Source: Hofstenia miamia
Taxonomy: Eukaryota; Xenacoelomorpha; Acoela
DNA: 64,000 nucleotides
NCBI GenBank assembly: GCA_004352715.1
Contig: SCFE01000001.1
Coordinates: forward strand, 2,691,482 to 2,755,481
Direction of reading: 5' to 3'
Positions 52,801 to 57,299 of this stretch are shown one piece after another. The translations under genes and the position numbers were made by a program. The first letter of the stretch is position 1; every line of letters starts with the position of its first letter. The notes under the pieces were generated by a model. The model was given only the letters and a program-made list of their open reading frames with translations, did not search any database and was not told where the DNA came from.

Positions 52801-54154
52801 GTAGCTATGCTTTAAGTAGGGATTTCCTGCAATCACATGAGATTTACACTTGTTAAGGGAAAATAGACATTTTCACTATACAGTATTTTCAATGAGTTAA
52901 GACCCATGCTATTTTGTTATATCAGGTATTTATTAGATAAAAAACAATTGTCAAGGAAAGCTTTTACTTAAGAATGGGAGGATCGGATTTTGTATGTATG
53001 ACCGGAATTGGATTATAGGTGAACGATGAACTAAATAGTATAACATAAATGCGCATGACAGATCGTCTTTTTGGTAGACTAGAATATATTTGTCGGTCCC
53101 ATTTACTTCTGTTACAAAAATATGGAATCTTTTAATAAAGCATAGCAAATAAATAACTAATACATTTTGTATGACTCAGTGCGATAAAAATAGCTGAATC
53201 AAATAATTATTGACAATGATTTCCTAAACTATCCATGAAAATCACATTAGTGTTTTGTAGAATGTTCATAAACCGGCTTCTTTCTGATTGATTATATCAG
53301 TGTCATGTTCTGTCCCACCTTTGCAAATTTATAATGAATTTAATATTTTTACAACTATATTCAGTTTGTAATTTGTACAATTTGATTACATGGATATGCA
53401 TATTTACAAAATATTGTATAAACATGTTTTCAAATGCGCATACTAAAAACTAAGCTAAGCATACATAACATTTAAAATAGACAATTATGTACAGGGTGTG
53501 GCAGCTAAATTCAGACAAGTTATGTTCATGTTTCTGATAAGAAAAATGTGAATTTAATAACGAAATTTATTTCAAACAAACAAATTTGGTATAAGCAACA
53601 TTTAAATCAAGTGTTCAAAAGAGCCGCCTTTTTGCTTGACCAGCAGTGCACATCTTTTCTTGAATTGACGCACGCATGCATTCTCGACCATTTCCTTATA
53701 CATTTGCTGATATGCAGCATTCAAAGGAGCCTTTAAACTTTCAACGAACGAGTACGTTCTTTTCAATACATTAGTTTTATTTTCTTAAAAAATTTTGGAT
53801 TTTATAGGATTTGTAAAACTAGTTTTATTTCTTTTAGTCGATCTGTCAAAGATGGGGGCGTCTTTAGTAACCTTCTTCAGGAACGCTCAGCCGAACTTCC
53901 GAAATTTACTCGTGAAGAAGTCCGTCTAATTTGTGCCATACTGTCGACAGCTGACTACTGTGCGGAAACAACTGCTCAGGTATTCACAGATTTATTTTAT
54001 ATATTTTAAAGAAATATACAGAAAGTTTTTTAAAAATTTTTAATGATTCTATCTGGTAATTATTGTTTTAGTTGGAAGATAAACTAAAAGCCAAAATTGA
54101 CAGTGGGCTGGCCGAGAACGTGGATTTGTCTAATGAATATAACAATTTCCATGG
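5486..54154 (+). CDS. VPS53: VPS53, GARP/EARP vesicle-tethering subunit (multi-exon, 3' incomplete)
   Basis: VPS53 is a subunit of GARP (with VPS51, VPS52 and VPS54) and EARP, which tether endosome-derived vesicles at the trans-Golgi network and recycling endosomes. Recognition rests on strong collinear similarity to animal VPS53 across 15 exons: [51 protein letters not shown]-like [38 protein letters not shown] and [17 protein letters not shown]. Exons: 5486-5671, 6979-7028, 7072-7138, 7691-7777, 7817-7932, 9943-10062, 10530-10605, 34783-34850, 37566-37638, 38459-38601, 39189-39318, 42837-42925, 43407-43507, [exon 14 only at 19285-19142 on the minus strand], 53838-53979, 54072-54154. Phases fit through exon 13 (1306 nt). 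The linker after exon 11 is shorter than in vertebrates, and the C-terminal region lies beyond the window. Intron 7 is about 24 kb and hosts two other genes. Confidence 0.95.
6180..6830 (+). other. VPS53 intron 1 with unrecognised open frame
   Basis: An open frame at 6361-6711 (for example [20 protein letters not shown]) has amino-acid-like composition, and the next frame continues from 6626. I recognise no family. It may be a decayed transposon gene. Confidence 0.25.
6979..7028 (+). CDS. VPS53: VPS53 exon 2
   Basis: A 50-nt exon encoding [16 protein letters not shown], the start of the N-terminal coiled coil. Acceptor TATTTTAG, donor GTATGT, phase 0 to phase 2. Confidence 0.9.
7072..7138 (+). 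CDS. VPS53: VPS53 exon 3
   Basis: Encodes [19 protein letters not shown], matching the family pattern RLDxxIRxxVRGQ. The intron before it is only 43 bp. It ends in phase 0 before GTAAGT. Confidence 0.92.
7691..7777 (+). CDS. VPS53: VPS53 exon 4
   Basis: 29 codons, [13 protein letters not shown] then [13 protein letters not shown], part of the long N-terminal coiled coil that contacts other GARP subunits. Phase 0 at both ends. Confidence 0.93.
7817..7932 (+). CDS. VPS53: VPS53 exon 5
   Basis: Encodes [19 protein letters not shown] and [17 protein letters not shown], the most conserved N-terminal block. The intron before it is 39 bp. It ends in phase 2. Confidence 0.95.
7933..9024. other. VPS53 intron 5, left part
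   Basis: AT-rich intron sequence. The open frame at 8461-8766 has no recognisable similarity. The only supported feature in this intron is the hAT MITE at 9025. Confidence 0.45.
9025..9361. mobile_element. Non-autonomous hAT element (MITE)
   Basis: The left end reads CAGAGATGGACACGGGCC and the right end is its near complement, GGCCTGTGTCCTTCTCTG. Several GCCCGT motifs lie just inside. An 8-bp target duplication flanks it: CTTAAAAT (9017-9024) and CTTAAAAC (9362-9369), one mismatch. CAG ends plus 8-bp duplication define hAT. It is 337 bp, with no transposase, in VPS53 intron 5. Confidence 0.88.
9943..10062 (+). CDS. VPS53: VPS53 exon 6
   Basis: Encodes [19 protein letters not shown] and [17 protein letters not shown], matching the RRQYGExxxLLxG block. 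Phase 2 in, phase 2 out. Confidence 0.94.
10530..10605 (+). CDS. VPS53: VPS53 exon 7
   Basis: Encodes [20 protein letters not shown], equivalent to the family segment ending ADFEEAF. It ends in phase 0 before GTAAGC and opens a 24-kb intron. Confidence 0.9.
10606..13689. other. VPS53 intron 7, left part
   Basis: AT-rich sequence. Open frames at 10710-10994, 12344-12667 (minus) and 12776-13072 have no recognisable similarity. The only candidate feature is a tRNA-like remnant near 11505. Confidence 0.45.
11505..11573 (+). repeat. tRNA-derived remnant (SINE-like)
   Basis: The string GGCTAAGCGGTTGGCCTATC followed by a B-box-like end (CAATCCCGGCCAC) resembles a tRNA in which the D arm is shortened and the B box decayed. 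It could be a SINE head or a pseudo-tRNA; a cloverleaf cannot be completed. Confidence 0.35.
13690..14566 (+). pseudogene. Decayed LINE reverse transcriptase
   Basis: Broken + strand reverse transcriptase with several stops and frameshifts. Recognisable pieces in order: a DALIH-like entry near 13695, an [15 protein letters not shown]-like palm stretch near 13790, [17 protein letters not shown] near 13950, the catalytic YADDSLLF box near 14028, and a C-terminal [20 protein letters not shown] ending at a stop at 14566. The order matches the minus-strand copy at 3.6-4.8 kb, but the sequence is much more diverged. It lies in VPS53 intron 7. Confidence 0.75.
14594..15301. mobile_element. DNA transposon with GGGG..TGCCACAC inverted ends
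   Basis: The left end GGGGATGCCACAC...CTTTTGACTATAGT and the right end (complement GGGGGGTGCCACAC...CTTTTGACTATAGT) form an inverted repeat of about 35 bp around roughly 700 bp. A second partial copy of the right end lies at 14636-14672, making a small hairpin at the left end. The ends suit a PIF/Harbinger-type MITE, but I cannot fix a clean target duplication. No transposase is seen. Confidence 0.6.
15302..16425. other. VPS53 intron 7, no feature recognised
   Basis: AT-rich intron sequence without supported coding or repeat signal. Confidence 0.4.
16596..17535 (-). pseudogene. hAT transposase, C-terminal two thirds
   Basis: Continuous minus-strand reading frame that runs into the gap on its N-terminal side. 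Motifs: [16 protein letters not shown], then [17 protein letters not shown] (catalytic Asp region), [19 protein letters not shown], the conserved [18 protein letters not shown], and a C-terminal dimerisation segment [20 protein letters not shown]. The order and motifs match the hAT transposases related to vertebrate CGGBP1. The N-terminal zinc finger and first catalytic region are in the gap, so activity cannot be judged. No stop interrupts the visible part, which suggests a fairly young copy. Confidence 0.85.
17536..18535. other. Assembly gap of exactly 1,000 N
   Basis: The round length indicates an arbitrary scaffolding gap rather than a measured one. It is the left boundary of contig 18536-20780. 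Confidence 0.99.
19142..19285 (-). CDS. VPS53: VPS53 exon 14, stranded in inverted orientation in intron 7
   Basis: Preceded by acceptor TTTTTAG, it begins AT TTG TTC and encodes [20 protein letters not shown], then [20 protein letters not shown] and MGHVPQ. This is the VPS53 block that follows LLPSCAD. Its entry phase fits exon 13 exactly. No copy is visible on the + strand between exons 13 and 15. The best donor (TACG|GTTTCA) leaves phase 1 whereas exon 15 needs phase 2, so the 3' boundary is uncertain or a very small exon is missing. The exon lies on a contig between two 1,000-N gaps, so its orientation is probably an assembly error. Confidence 0.88.
19641..20780 (+). mobile_element. ZMYM1-like hAT element, 5' (N-terminal) half
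   Basis: The terminal repeat CAGTGGCGCACCCAGGGGG starts at 19641. Decayed coding pieces follow in order: [18 protein letters not shown] and TDFFGEPAP near 19900; a TTF-type zinc-finger region with [13 protein letters not shown] near 20238; then [30 protein letters not shown] and SISLRFID near 20525-20705, the DUF4371 region. The sequence stops at a TA tract after NRTGECIS. The matching C-terminal half lies on the minus strand at 46552-47886. Confidence 0.85.
20781..21780. other. Assembly gap of exactly 1,000 N
   Basis: Right boundary of the isolated contig. Sequence resumes directly inside a hAT transposase fragment. Confidence 0.99.
21781..21898 (-). pseudogene. Second fragment of the hAT transposase
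   Basis: About 90% identical to 17190-17316 (the AHLI...AERI and AAGKVLKT segments). It ends at a single N at 21899. It is either a second copy of the element or redundant sequence from the other side of the gap. Confidence 0.8.
22208..22289. repeat. Short perfect inverted repeat (16-bp arms)
   Basis: TTTCCACGAGCGCGCT (22208-22223) is repeated exactly inverted at 22274-22289, around a 50-base centre that is itself partly palindromic (TTGAATTTGAAATTCAA). The GC-rich arms stand out in this AT-rich region. It may be a tiny MITE or a hairpin; I cannot assign a family. Confidence 0.75.
22560..22792 (-). CDS. Ligase exon 7 (C-terminal domain)
   Basis: Encodes [20 protein letters not shown] and [20 protein letters not shown], the small C-terminal domain, ending [15 protein letters not shown] and TGA. 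Just beyond, in another frame, is a protein-like stretch ([22 protein letters not shown], stop at 22504), suggesting a one-base frameshift close to the C terminus. Confidence 0.88.
22560..27755 (-). CDS. Acyl-CoA ligase / AMP-binding enzyme, 4CL-luciferase-like (7 exons)
   Basis: ANL-superfamily ligase: it activates a carboxylic acid with ATP to an acyl-adenylate and transfers it to CoA. Seven minus-strand exons join in frame to exactly 1,500 nt (499 residues plus stop): 27755-27579, 27042-26807, 26518-26338, 25368-25128, 24717-24568, 23969-23688, 22792-22560. Motifs in order: phosphate-binding [12 protein letters not shown] (last Gly replaced by Ala), the aromatic/adenine motif [18 protein letters not shown] with the ribose-binding Asp, [10 protein letters not shown], and a C-terminal [12 protein letters not shown] whose first Lys aligns with the catalytic Lys. 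No PTS1 signal is seen in this frame. At 499 residues it is shorter than typical 4CL (about 540). The substrate cannot be predicted. It is nested antisense in VPS53 intron 7. Confidence 0.93.
23688..23969 (-). CDS. Ligase exon 6
   Basis: Encodes [35 protein letters not shown] and [20 protein letters not shown], that is motifs A6 to A8 and the hinge. Usually this hinge reads GxxVxPxEIE; SVSSLELEA is a variant. Phase 1 in and out. Confidence 0.93.
24568..24717 (-). CDS. Ligase exon 5 (YGSTE motif)
   Basis: Encodes [20 protein letters not shown] and [15 protein letters not shown]. Phase 1 in and out. Confidence 0.93.
25128..25368 (-). CDS. Ligase exon 4
   Basis: Encodes [20 protein letters not shown] and [17 protein letters not shown], the substrate-pocket helix and strand region. 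Phase 0 to phase 1. Confidence 0.9.
25833..26328 (-). mobile_element. Decayed mariner-like element with terminal repeats
   Basis: The ends TAGGGTGTTTCGGTTGATCC and, inverted, CAGAGTGTTTAAGTTGATCC form a terminal repeat flanked by TA on each side. Inside, on the + strand at about 25995-26190, is a broken transposase C terminus ([18 protein letters not shown], then [20 protein letters not shown] in shifted frames). It sits in intron 3 of the ligase gene. Confidence 0.75.
26338..26518 (-). CDS. Ligase exon 3 (ATP phosphate-binding loop)
   Basis: Contains [20 protein letters not shown], the AMP-binding signature. Its donor (GAG|GTAAATA) is only 9 nt from the end of an inserted mariner relic in intron 3. 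Confidence 0.93.
26807..27042 (-). CDS. Ligase exon 2
   Basis: Encodes [20 protein letters not shown], then [12 protein letters not shown] and [12 protein letters not shown], the family's second block (GA...NPxY-like). Phase 0 to phase 2. Confidence 0.9.
27579..27755 (-). CDS. Ligase exon 1
   Basis: ATG at 27755, [18 protein letters not shown] then [14 protein letters not shown], the usual N-terminal TYxxL element. Donor GAG|GTATGT, phase 0. Confidence 0.88.
27756..31146. other. Upstream of ligase, no gene recognised
   Basis: AT-rich VPS53 intron sequence containing the ligase promoter region and a long TA microsatellite. Open frames at 29904, 30473-30951 and 31019 have no recognisable similarity. 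Confidence 0.4.
28753..28820. repeat. (TA)n microsatellite
   Basis: About 33 uninterrupted TA units, the longest in the window. Confidence 0.97.
31147..31785. mobile_element. Non-autonomous hAT-like element with perfect 8-bp duplication
   Basis: ATTGCTAT lies directly outside both ends (31139-31146 and 31786-31793). The ends, GACTGCTGTGCATCCC and (inverted) GAGTGCTGGATCCGGG, are imperfect inverted repeats, each followed by TTAACCGG/TTAAAACC-type motifs (AACCGGATTAACCGG left, TTAACCGGC and TTAACTGG right). There is no transposase. The 8-bp duplication points to hAT. Confidence 0.78.
32039..32056. repeat. (TA)n microsatellite
   Basis: Short TA tract next to the mariner insertion site. Confidence 0.9.
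32076..33359 (-). mobile_element. Complete maT-type mariner element
   Basis: A 1,284-bp element with perfect 26-bp terminal inverted repeats beginning CAGGGTCCCGCAGGTAAATT (32076-32101 and 33334-33359) and TA outside each end (32074-32075, 33360-33361). It encloses one uninterrupted transposase gene on the minus strand. Perfect ends plus an intact gene imply recent insertion. Confidence 0.97.
32200..33213 (-). CDS. Mariner transposase, DD37D (maT-like), intact
   Basis: 337-residue cut-and-paste transposase. The N-terminal helix-turn-helix pair (about residues 5-120: [20 protein letters not shown], then [20 protein letters not shown]) binds the terminal repeats. The catalytic triad is Asp in IFVDEKKF, Asp in [12 protein letters not shown] and Asp in [12 protein letters not shown], with 37 residues between the second and third, the maT spacing. 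WPSSSPDLN is the typical approach to the third Asp. It ends KAKGDHIE. All key residues are present, so it may be active. Frame, length and flanking repeats agree on the ATG at 33213. Confidence 0.96.
   Translation of the reverse strand: MAEQSQRITICELRRAGNSPSDIIKSTGYAKTTVYRVVANFDSEGKVARSRHRPRSDRKRTKTFLAGLKRSIKADPTQSMAKLAKKRNVSHRTISRAVNEDLGMTSYVRRRRNLLTARSRAIRLDRCPKLLNHLKNKGGHVRIFVDEKKFIVDEVANRQNTRVIACDPSEVPPVMQSKNPASVMVFAAVASDGKVMPPHFIEAGLKINTAEYLKILNDVLLPWISQHYDVNKVMLIQDSAPAHGAKTVQDYLKKKLPLFVPKDIWPSSSPDLNVCDYWLFSVIEGRSNTKPHPNINSLKTSIQRAFHDLDANEVKRSCSTFRQRISKIIKAKGDHIE
33400..33578 (-). pseudogene. LINE reverse-transcriptase fragment
   Basis: The minus-strand peptide [20 protein letters not shown] followed by [15 protein letters not shown] matches the N-terminal reverse-transcriptase block of non-LTR elements (PxSWKxAxVxPIxK). 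Only this piece remains, between the mariner and a mariner fragment. Confidence 0.65.
33575..33826 (+). pseudogene. Mariner-like transposase C-terminal fragment
   Basis: + strand peptide [20 protein letters not shown] then LLDF[18 protein letters not shown], followed after frameshifts by a KGGLIEHL end. SPDLxxxDFWLWxF is the third catalytic Asp region. It is a different, older mariner lineage from the intact one next to it. Confidence 0.75.
33833..33986 (-). CDS. CRIP1-like LIM protein, first coding exon
   Basis: Start at 33966; a 3' splice site (ATTTTGTTTAG) ends at 33987, so about 20 bases of 5' UTR precede it. It encodes [36 protein letters not shown] and VLSAGSHA, the first zinc-binding half of a LIM domain (Cys-X2-Cys...His-X2-Cys, Cys-X2-Cys), closest to cysteine-rich intestinal proteins (about 77 residues). 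CRIP proteins are small cytoplasmic or nuclear adaptors. A single N at 33832 sits exactly at the expected exon end, followed in transcript direction by AAGCAAG, so a GTAAGC donor may be hidden there. I found no second exon. It lies inside VPS53 intron 7. Confidence 0.85.
34322..34346. repeat. (TA)n microsatellite
   Basis: TA repeat upstream of VPS53 exon 8. Confidence 0.9.
34783..34850 (+). CDS. VPS53: VPS53 exon 8
   Basis: Encodes [20 protein letters not shown], aligned to the family stretch ending in ANILDPR. Acceptor ATATTTTAG, ends in phase 2. Confidence 0.9.
34851..36589. other. VPS53 intron 8, left part
   Basis: AT-rich intron with a short TA tract at 35483-35502. The open frame at 35584-35838 has no recognisable similarity. 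Confidence 0.45.
36590..36833. mobile_element. Small hAT MITE
   Basis: The ends CAGTCTCGCATTTAGGA and (inverted) CATTGGCGCGTTTAGGA match at 13 of 17 bases. The flanks AATATGAT and TGTATGAT agree at 6 of 8. A G/C-rich block (GGGGGGGCGACCGCCCCC) lies just inside the left end. No coding capacity. Confidence 0.65.
37566..37638 (+). CDS. VPS53: VPS53 exon 9
   Basis: Encodes [19 protein letters not shown] followed by SEEQD, matching KxFxxQHLxEYxxLFxExQD of the family. Phase 2 to phase 0. Confidence 0.93.
38141..38201. repeat. Dispersed repeat, copy 1
   Basis: The stretch from GCTTTTT to CACCATGCGTTCGTTGTA recurs at about 47939-47998 with about 85-90% identity; the sequences beyond both sides differ. 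The family is unknown. Confidence 0.7.
38459..38601 (+). CDS. VPS53: VPS53 exon 10
   Basis: Encodes [29 protein letters not shown] and [10 protein letters not shown]. The WLDK-xxRRYxWxKR pattern is diagnostic for VPS53. Ends in phase 2. Confidence 0.95.
39189..39318 (+). CDS. VPS53: VPS53 exon 11
   Basis: Encodes [17 protein letters not shown] and [20 protein letters not shown], with the invariant LLFAIQRTT core. Phase 0 at the end. Confidence 0.95.
40028..40054. repeat. (ATA)n trinucleotide repeat
   Basis: About nine ATA/TAA units. Confidence 0.9.
41809..41838. repeat. Perfect 14-bp palindromic stem with 2-base loop
   Basis: GGCCCACTGAATAA, CA, then the exact inverse TTATTCAGTGGGCC. It is isolated in a VPS53 intron and the flanks do not pair further. 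Confidence 0.85.
42338..42694. mobile_element. hAT MITE, related to the copy at 50983
   Basis: Left end CAGAGTTGTCAAGTATTAAA, right end TTTTTTGCCAACCCTG; the inside carries TGTTTAAA and GTTTTAAAC motifs shared with 50983-51297. The flanking duplication is no longer clear. It lies about 140 bp upstream of VPS53 exon 12. Confidence 0.6.
42837..42925 (+). CDS. VPS53: VPS53 exon 12
   Basis: Encodes [20 protein letters not shown] and SID, the conserved [12 protein letters not shown] block. The variable acidic/proline linker found in vertebrates between exons 11 and 12 is almost absent; an unrecognised exon in 39319-42836 cannot be excluded. Ends in phase 2. Confidence 0.93.
43407..43507 (+). CDS. 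VPS53: VPS53 exon 13
   Basis: Encodes [20 protein letters not shown] and AVLLPSCA. It ends in phase 1 (GCA G|GTAACT), so the next exon must begin AT to make the family's Ala-Asp-Leu-Phe. That is exactly how the minus-strand exon at 19285 begins. Confidence 0.93.
43508..46551. other. VPS53 intron 13, left part
   Basis: Between 43617 and 45080 there are patches of protein-like sequence on the + strand broken by many stops (for example [20 protein letters not shown] near 43617), which may be a decayed mobile-element gene; I recognise no family. The rest is featureless. The displaced exon 14 should lie between here and 53838. Confidence 0.35.
46552..47886 (-). mobile_element. ZMYM1-like hAT element, 3' (C-terminal) half
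   Basis: The terminal repeat CAGAGGCGCACCCAGG starts at 46552, nearly identical to the one at 19641. Decayed minus-strand transposase in order from high to low coordinates: [20 protein letters not shown] (47880-47770), [19 protein letters not shown] and [20 protein letters not shown] (47500-47300), then the dimerisation segment [20 protein letters not shown] and [18 protein letters not shown] (46980-46850). It begins abruptly at a TA tract just before [10 protein letters not shown]. No N-terminal half is adjacent; the missing half is the one in contig 18536-20780. Confidence 0.88.
47886..47931. repeat. (TA)n tract with internal AAATA interruptions
   Basis: The tract reads as two TA runs joined by AATATAA. 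It is the likely collapsed join from which contig 18536-20780 was excluded. Confidence 0.85.
47939..47998. repeat. Dispersed repeat, copy 2
   Basis: Matches 38141-38201, ending at the same CGTTCGTTGTA. Confidence 0.7.
48000..50982. other. VPS53 intron 13, middle part
   Basis: AT-rich, with the poly-C-flanked gap at 49694. The minus-strand open frame at 50307-50564 is not recognisable. No supported feature otherwise. Confidence 0.4.
49694..49834. other. Assembly gap (141 N) flanked by C runs
   Basis: CCC precedes and nine C follow the N run, so a long C homopolymer probably caused the gap. Confidence 0.97.
50983..51297. mobile_element. hAT MITE with perfect 8-bp duplication
   Basis: Left end CAGGGTTGGTATGTTTTAAA, right end TTTTTTGCCAACCCTG (inverted CAGGGTTGG). 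AGTACAGT lies directly outside both ends (50975-50982, 51298-51305). Repeated TGTTTAAAC motifs occur inside. Length 315 bp, no coding capacity. Confidence 0.93.
51395..52345 (-). pseudogene. hAT transposase relic (C-terminal half)
   Basis: Broken minus-strand frames in hAT order: [15 protein letters not shown] (the conserved TRWxxR-like element) near 52320, [17 protein letters not shown] near 52160, [18 protein letters not shown] near 51800, [15 protein letters not shown] near 51750, and the dimerisation segment [20 protein letters not shown] near 51535. Several stops and frameshifts separate them. It differs from the other hAT relics here. Confidence 0.8.
53492..53745 (-). pseudogene. Mariner-like element, 3' fragment
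   Basis: Terminal repeat CAGGGTGTGGCAGCTAAATT with TA before it (53490-53491). The adjoining minus-strand frame encodes [20 protein letters not shown] then GSFEHLI and a stop, a mariner C terminus. The rest is missing. It ends about 90 bp upstream of VPS53 exon 15. Confidence 0.75.
53838..53979 (+). CDS. VPS53: VPS53 exon 15
   Basis: Encodes [20 protein letters not shown] and [20 protein letters not shown], matching the family segment KFTxEExCLICxILSTAxYC. It begins with one base before the first full codon and ends in phase 0. Confidence 0.94.
54072..54154 (+). CDS. VPS53: VPS53 exon 16
   Basis: Encodes [20 protein letters not shown] and NEYNNFHG, matching LEEKLKEKVD of the family. Donor GG|GTAAGT. 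No later VPS53 exon is visible to the end of the window, so the C-terminal region continues downstream. Confidence 0.92.
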
Positions 54155-54889
54155 GTAAGTTTTTCTTAAATTTCTGCTGTTTTTGACATTGTGGGTCGCT
54201 ATTCAAGATCACATTAATAGGATTTTTTTTTCTTTACTGCTGATGAATGCTCCAATTTTTTTCTGAAATGATTGCATTCACTTTACTAAAGGTTTTCAAT
54301 TAAATTCCATTTATTAAAATTAACGAGTCTTTGAAATTTATGTGGGAGAATGACTGGAATCAGTTAAACTGAAAACGGTATCAAGAATGTAAATTTCGAA
54401 GGTTAAAGTTTTAATTATCTTTGTTAGTCATTATTATTTCCGATGTTTCTGCACTCGATGGAACTTATTGAATTCAAGTACAGTTTCCTTTCCCCAGTCA
54501 ATAAGACCGCGCTGCTTCTGATAATACAACAGTGACATTGAATAATAACGATAAATTCTTACGAACTCTTTCATTACTAAATTAAATTATTTTATGCTGC
54601 GTTTTATTTTCTAAGTCAATTCAGTCACTAGAAACTTGACGAAATTGATTGAAAAGCAGTCATTCTATTCTAGCAATAAGTTTGTTAAAAGCCCTATGCA
54701 GAATGTCCAACCGTTTTGGGCGAAGGAACGCATGCGTTTTACGAATAATTAGGCGGGCCACTTCAGTTCATACTGCTGAAACACAAAATTGTCACACCAA
54801 AGTTTGATCTTAAAAATGTGTATTATCCTCTTTACATTTATAAAACAATAGGCATGCCAAGAGATTGTAGGGTCAACACGTTTTTACTA
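54155..54889. other. VPS53 intron 16, left part
   Basis: AT-rich, nothing recognised. Confidence 0.45.
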
Positions 54890-55330
54890 CACACCATCAT
54901 TTCAATGTGAGATTTTGCACTGTGTGGCCATATTCGGTGGCAATGCGAAGCGAGTTTTCCATATGGATGTCAGAAATTGATCTCACAGGGAATTTGACAT
55001 AGTTCATCCGTAAAAAAAACTTGCTCGCACGGGTGAGTACGTCCGAACAATGAGGCCACGAAAGCTGCCAATCTGTGAATCTCATATTTTTCTTTAGCGA
55101 CATAATTTTGAAAAATTCTATAAATAAAATTCTTTGAACATCTTCCTTAAAATCAAAAATTAAATTGAAGATCAATGCACTCTATCTGTAGGTTTTCAGG
55201 TAGATCTTCGCAGAAAAAATGGCATAGAAACGCATTGACATGCATAGCAGACTTTTTAAAGTCAGCGAATCTGTGGTCTTCTCTTGGTTCTGATATTAGT
55301 TTTGTGTATTTTCTTATCTAGGGGGTATCT
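54890..55330 (-). pseudogene. hAT transposase relic (GTF2IRD2/ZBED-like C terminus)
   Basis: Minus-strand pieces: RFADFKKSAMHVNAFLCHFF and CEDLPENLQIECIDLQFNF near 55280-55170, then in another frame RMNYVKFPVRSISDIHMENS and LRIATEYGHTVQNL near 54990-54910. ENLQxExIDLQ followed by RSxISDxHxxxxLRIAT is the C-terminal signature of hAT-derived GTF2IRD2-like proteins. A frameshift lies between. Confidence 0.7.
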
Positions 55331-57230
55331 AAAAAATAGAGACCATATATATATCTTCCCAATTCGGTTTAAAATTAAGTAATTAATGATAAAAAATGTT
55401 TGTTGGAAATTATATAAAAATTTCAAAATATTCTTTCAATAACAGCTCCATAAATTGCATTATACTGTTCGTTTTTTGCGGATCTCTTGCTCATCAAGTG
55501 TTGATGTTTTGTTCCAGCTCAATTAAACGCTTTTTGGCAGATTTCAATTCTTTGTACACATTTTCAACTGAAATTTGTTTGTACATATCAATTGAGATAA
55601 GCTTTGCCCGTTTCATATTAGCAGCTTGATTTTCCTAAAAATGTACATTAGTTTTTTAATAAGATCAAGTAGCTCCTCTGACTCAATAGTTTCGTAATTT
55701 TTACGACTGAAGTTGCCTCGGCTATTCTCATTGCATTGTAAACATCACACCATATTCGTCTTTGATTCCTCGATTCTTGCTTATTGAGAATCCAAGCTCT
55801 ACCCGCATATTACGAAAAATCGCAATAGCGAACGGCTTGAATAGGAACCTCAATTTATTTTTTAATTTGCTCTTTTTGAAAAGAGAATTAACAGTCTCAC
55901 ATGGAAATGCGGTCGATCACATTTATCAACAACTTCCAGGACATAGCATCCTTTGCAGAACAGAGGTTATCAAAATTTTATGATTTGAAAGAACTCTTAG
56001 GCTTCGGTTAGACTGATTGGTAGCAATAGTAATTACAAAATTGCAATCATAATCATAATCTAACACTCGCATTAGGCGTGCGATAAATTTCGCTGAATAT
56101 CAAGATCTGCACCTTGAAAAGCTAAAGTTTATACATTGGTCGTGTAATCACTTTAAGTAACCATATAATAGAATTAGCTTTTTACACATCTGCTTTTGTC
56201 ACATTTTGATTTTGAAAAGAAACATTTCCAGAAATTGAATAAGCTCCCTGACTTGTAAAGCCCTCTAGTTTGTTTTTTAATGGAATGGCTGTAGGACCAC
56301 AAAACTGAAGACAATTTTTGATATTCTTTGTATTCCATACTTGGTCAGAATTTTACACTAATTCTCTTTTCTCCAGAGTATTTATTGCTTCATTTCAGAT
56401 TTTGTAATCCAAATCGCCAGGCCATGATTAAAGTTGGCCTTGAGCCCATCCCGCAAAATATAAAAGATATGAATTCAACTCTAAATGCTCATCCATTTTC
56501 AGTGTGAAAATTTTCACATTGCCAATTTGTTTTCTTTTTAATATATACTGAATCTCGTTGATCTTAGTAACGCTGCGGAAATTAAGCTTTATGCTTCTTA
56601 ATCTATAGTTTACTTACTACTGCATAACCATGTGCGGAGATTATATTTAATGAATAGTTTGCCTCCATAAATTTTAATATTTCATTCAAGTATAATTGAT
56701 AGTCCCATACTGTACATGTACATATTAATTAAGAAATTAAATGATAAATTATTCAGTCATATTAGTAAGACTCACACATTGGAGGAAAATATAGTTAATT
56801 AAATAATTTACAAACGAAGCACTTATATATTTTATTGTCTTCAAAGTGTTGATGAACATAAACGTGCGTTGAGTTGGATACTTCTTTAATACGTACATAT
56901 ACACGTTCATCATTTTCGGAGGATATGTGTAACTTTGAATTGTTTTAGGAATTAATAAAGGAAATGACTTGACCAAAGACGTCAGCATTCTGCAAATATA
57001 TATATATATATATATATATATGAGCAATATTTCGTTTTGTTGTACATGAGTAATAGGCTGAATTATGCCATCTCGGGTTAAATGCAATTTCAAGCGTTTG
57101 TATAACTTGAATTGTAAGAGCGTGGACTTCTAAGCTGAATAAGGATCGCTTTTCAGCAAGCAAAAAATTTTCCAACTACAATATTATTGGCACCTAAATT
57201 TAAGTATGCAATAAAAATTATCGAAATATG
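55331..57230. other. VPS53 intron 16, middle part
   Basis: A minus-strand protein-like stretch near 55490-55620 (ISVENVYKELKSAKKRLIEL) could belong to the same relic or to another decayed gene. A TA tract lies at 56996-57021. Nothing else recognised. Confidence 0.4.
56996..57021. repeat. (TA)n microsatellite
   Basis: Thirteen TA units. Confidence 0.93.
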
Positions 57231-57299
57231 CACTTAAAATATGCAAGAAAAACGTTCGTAAACACTATTTTTGACTGAATTATCAATTATTGCAAGCCA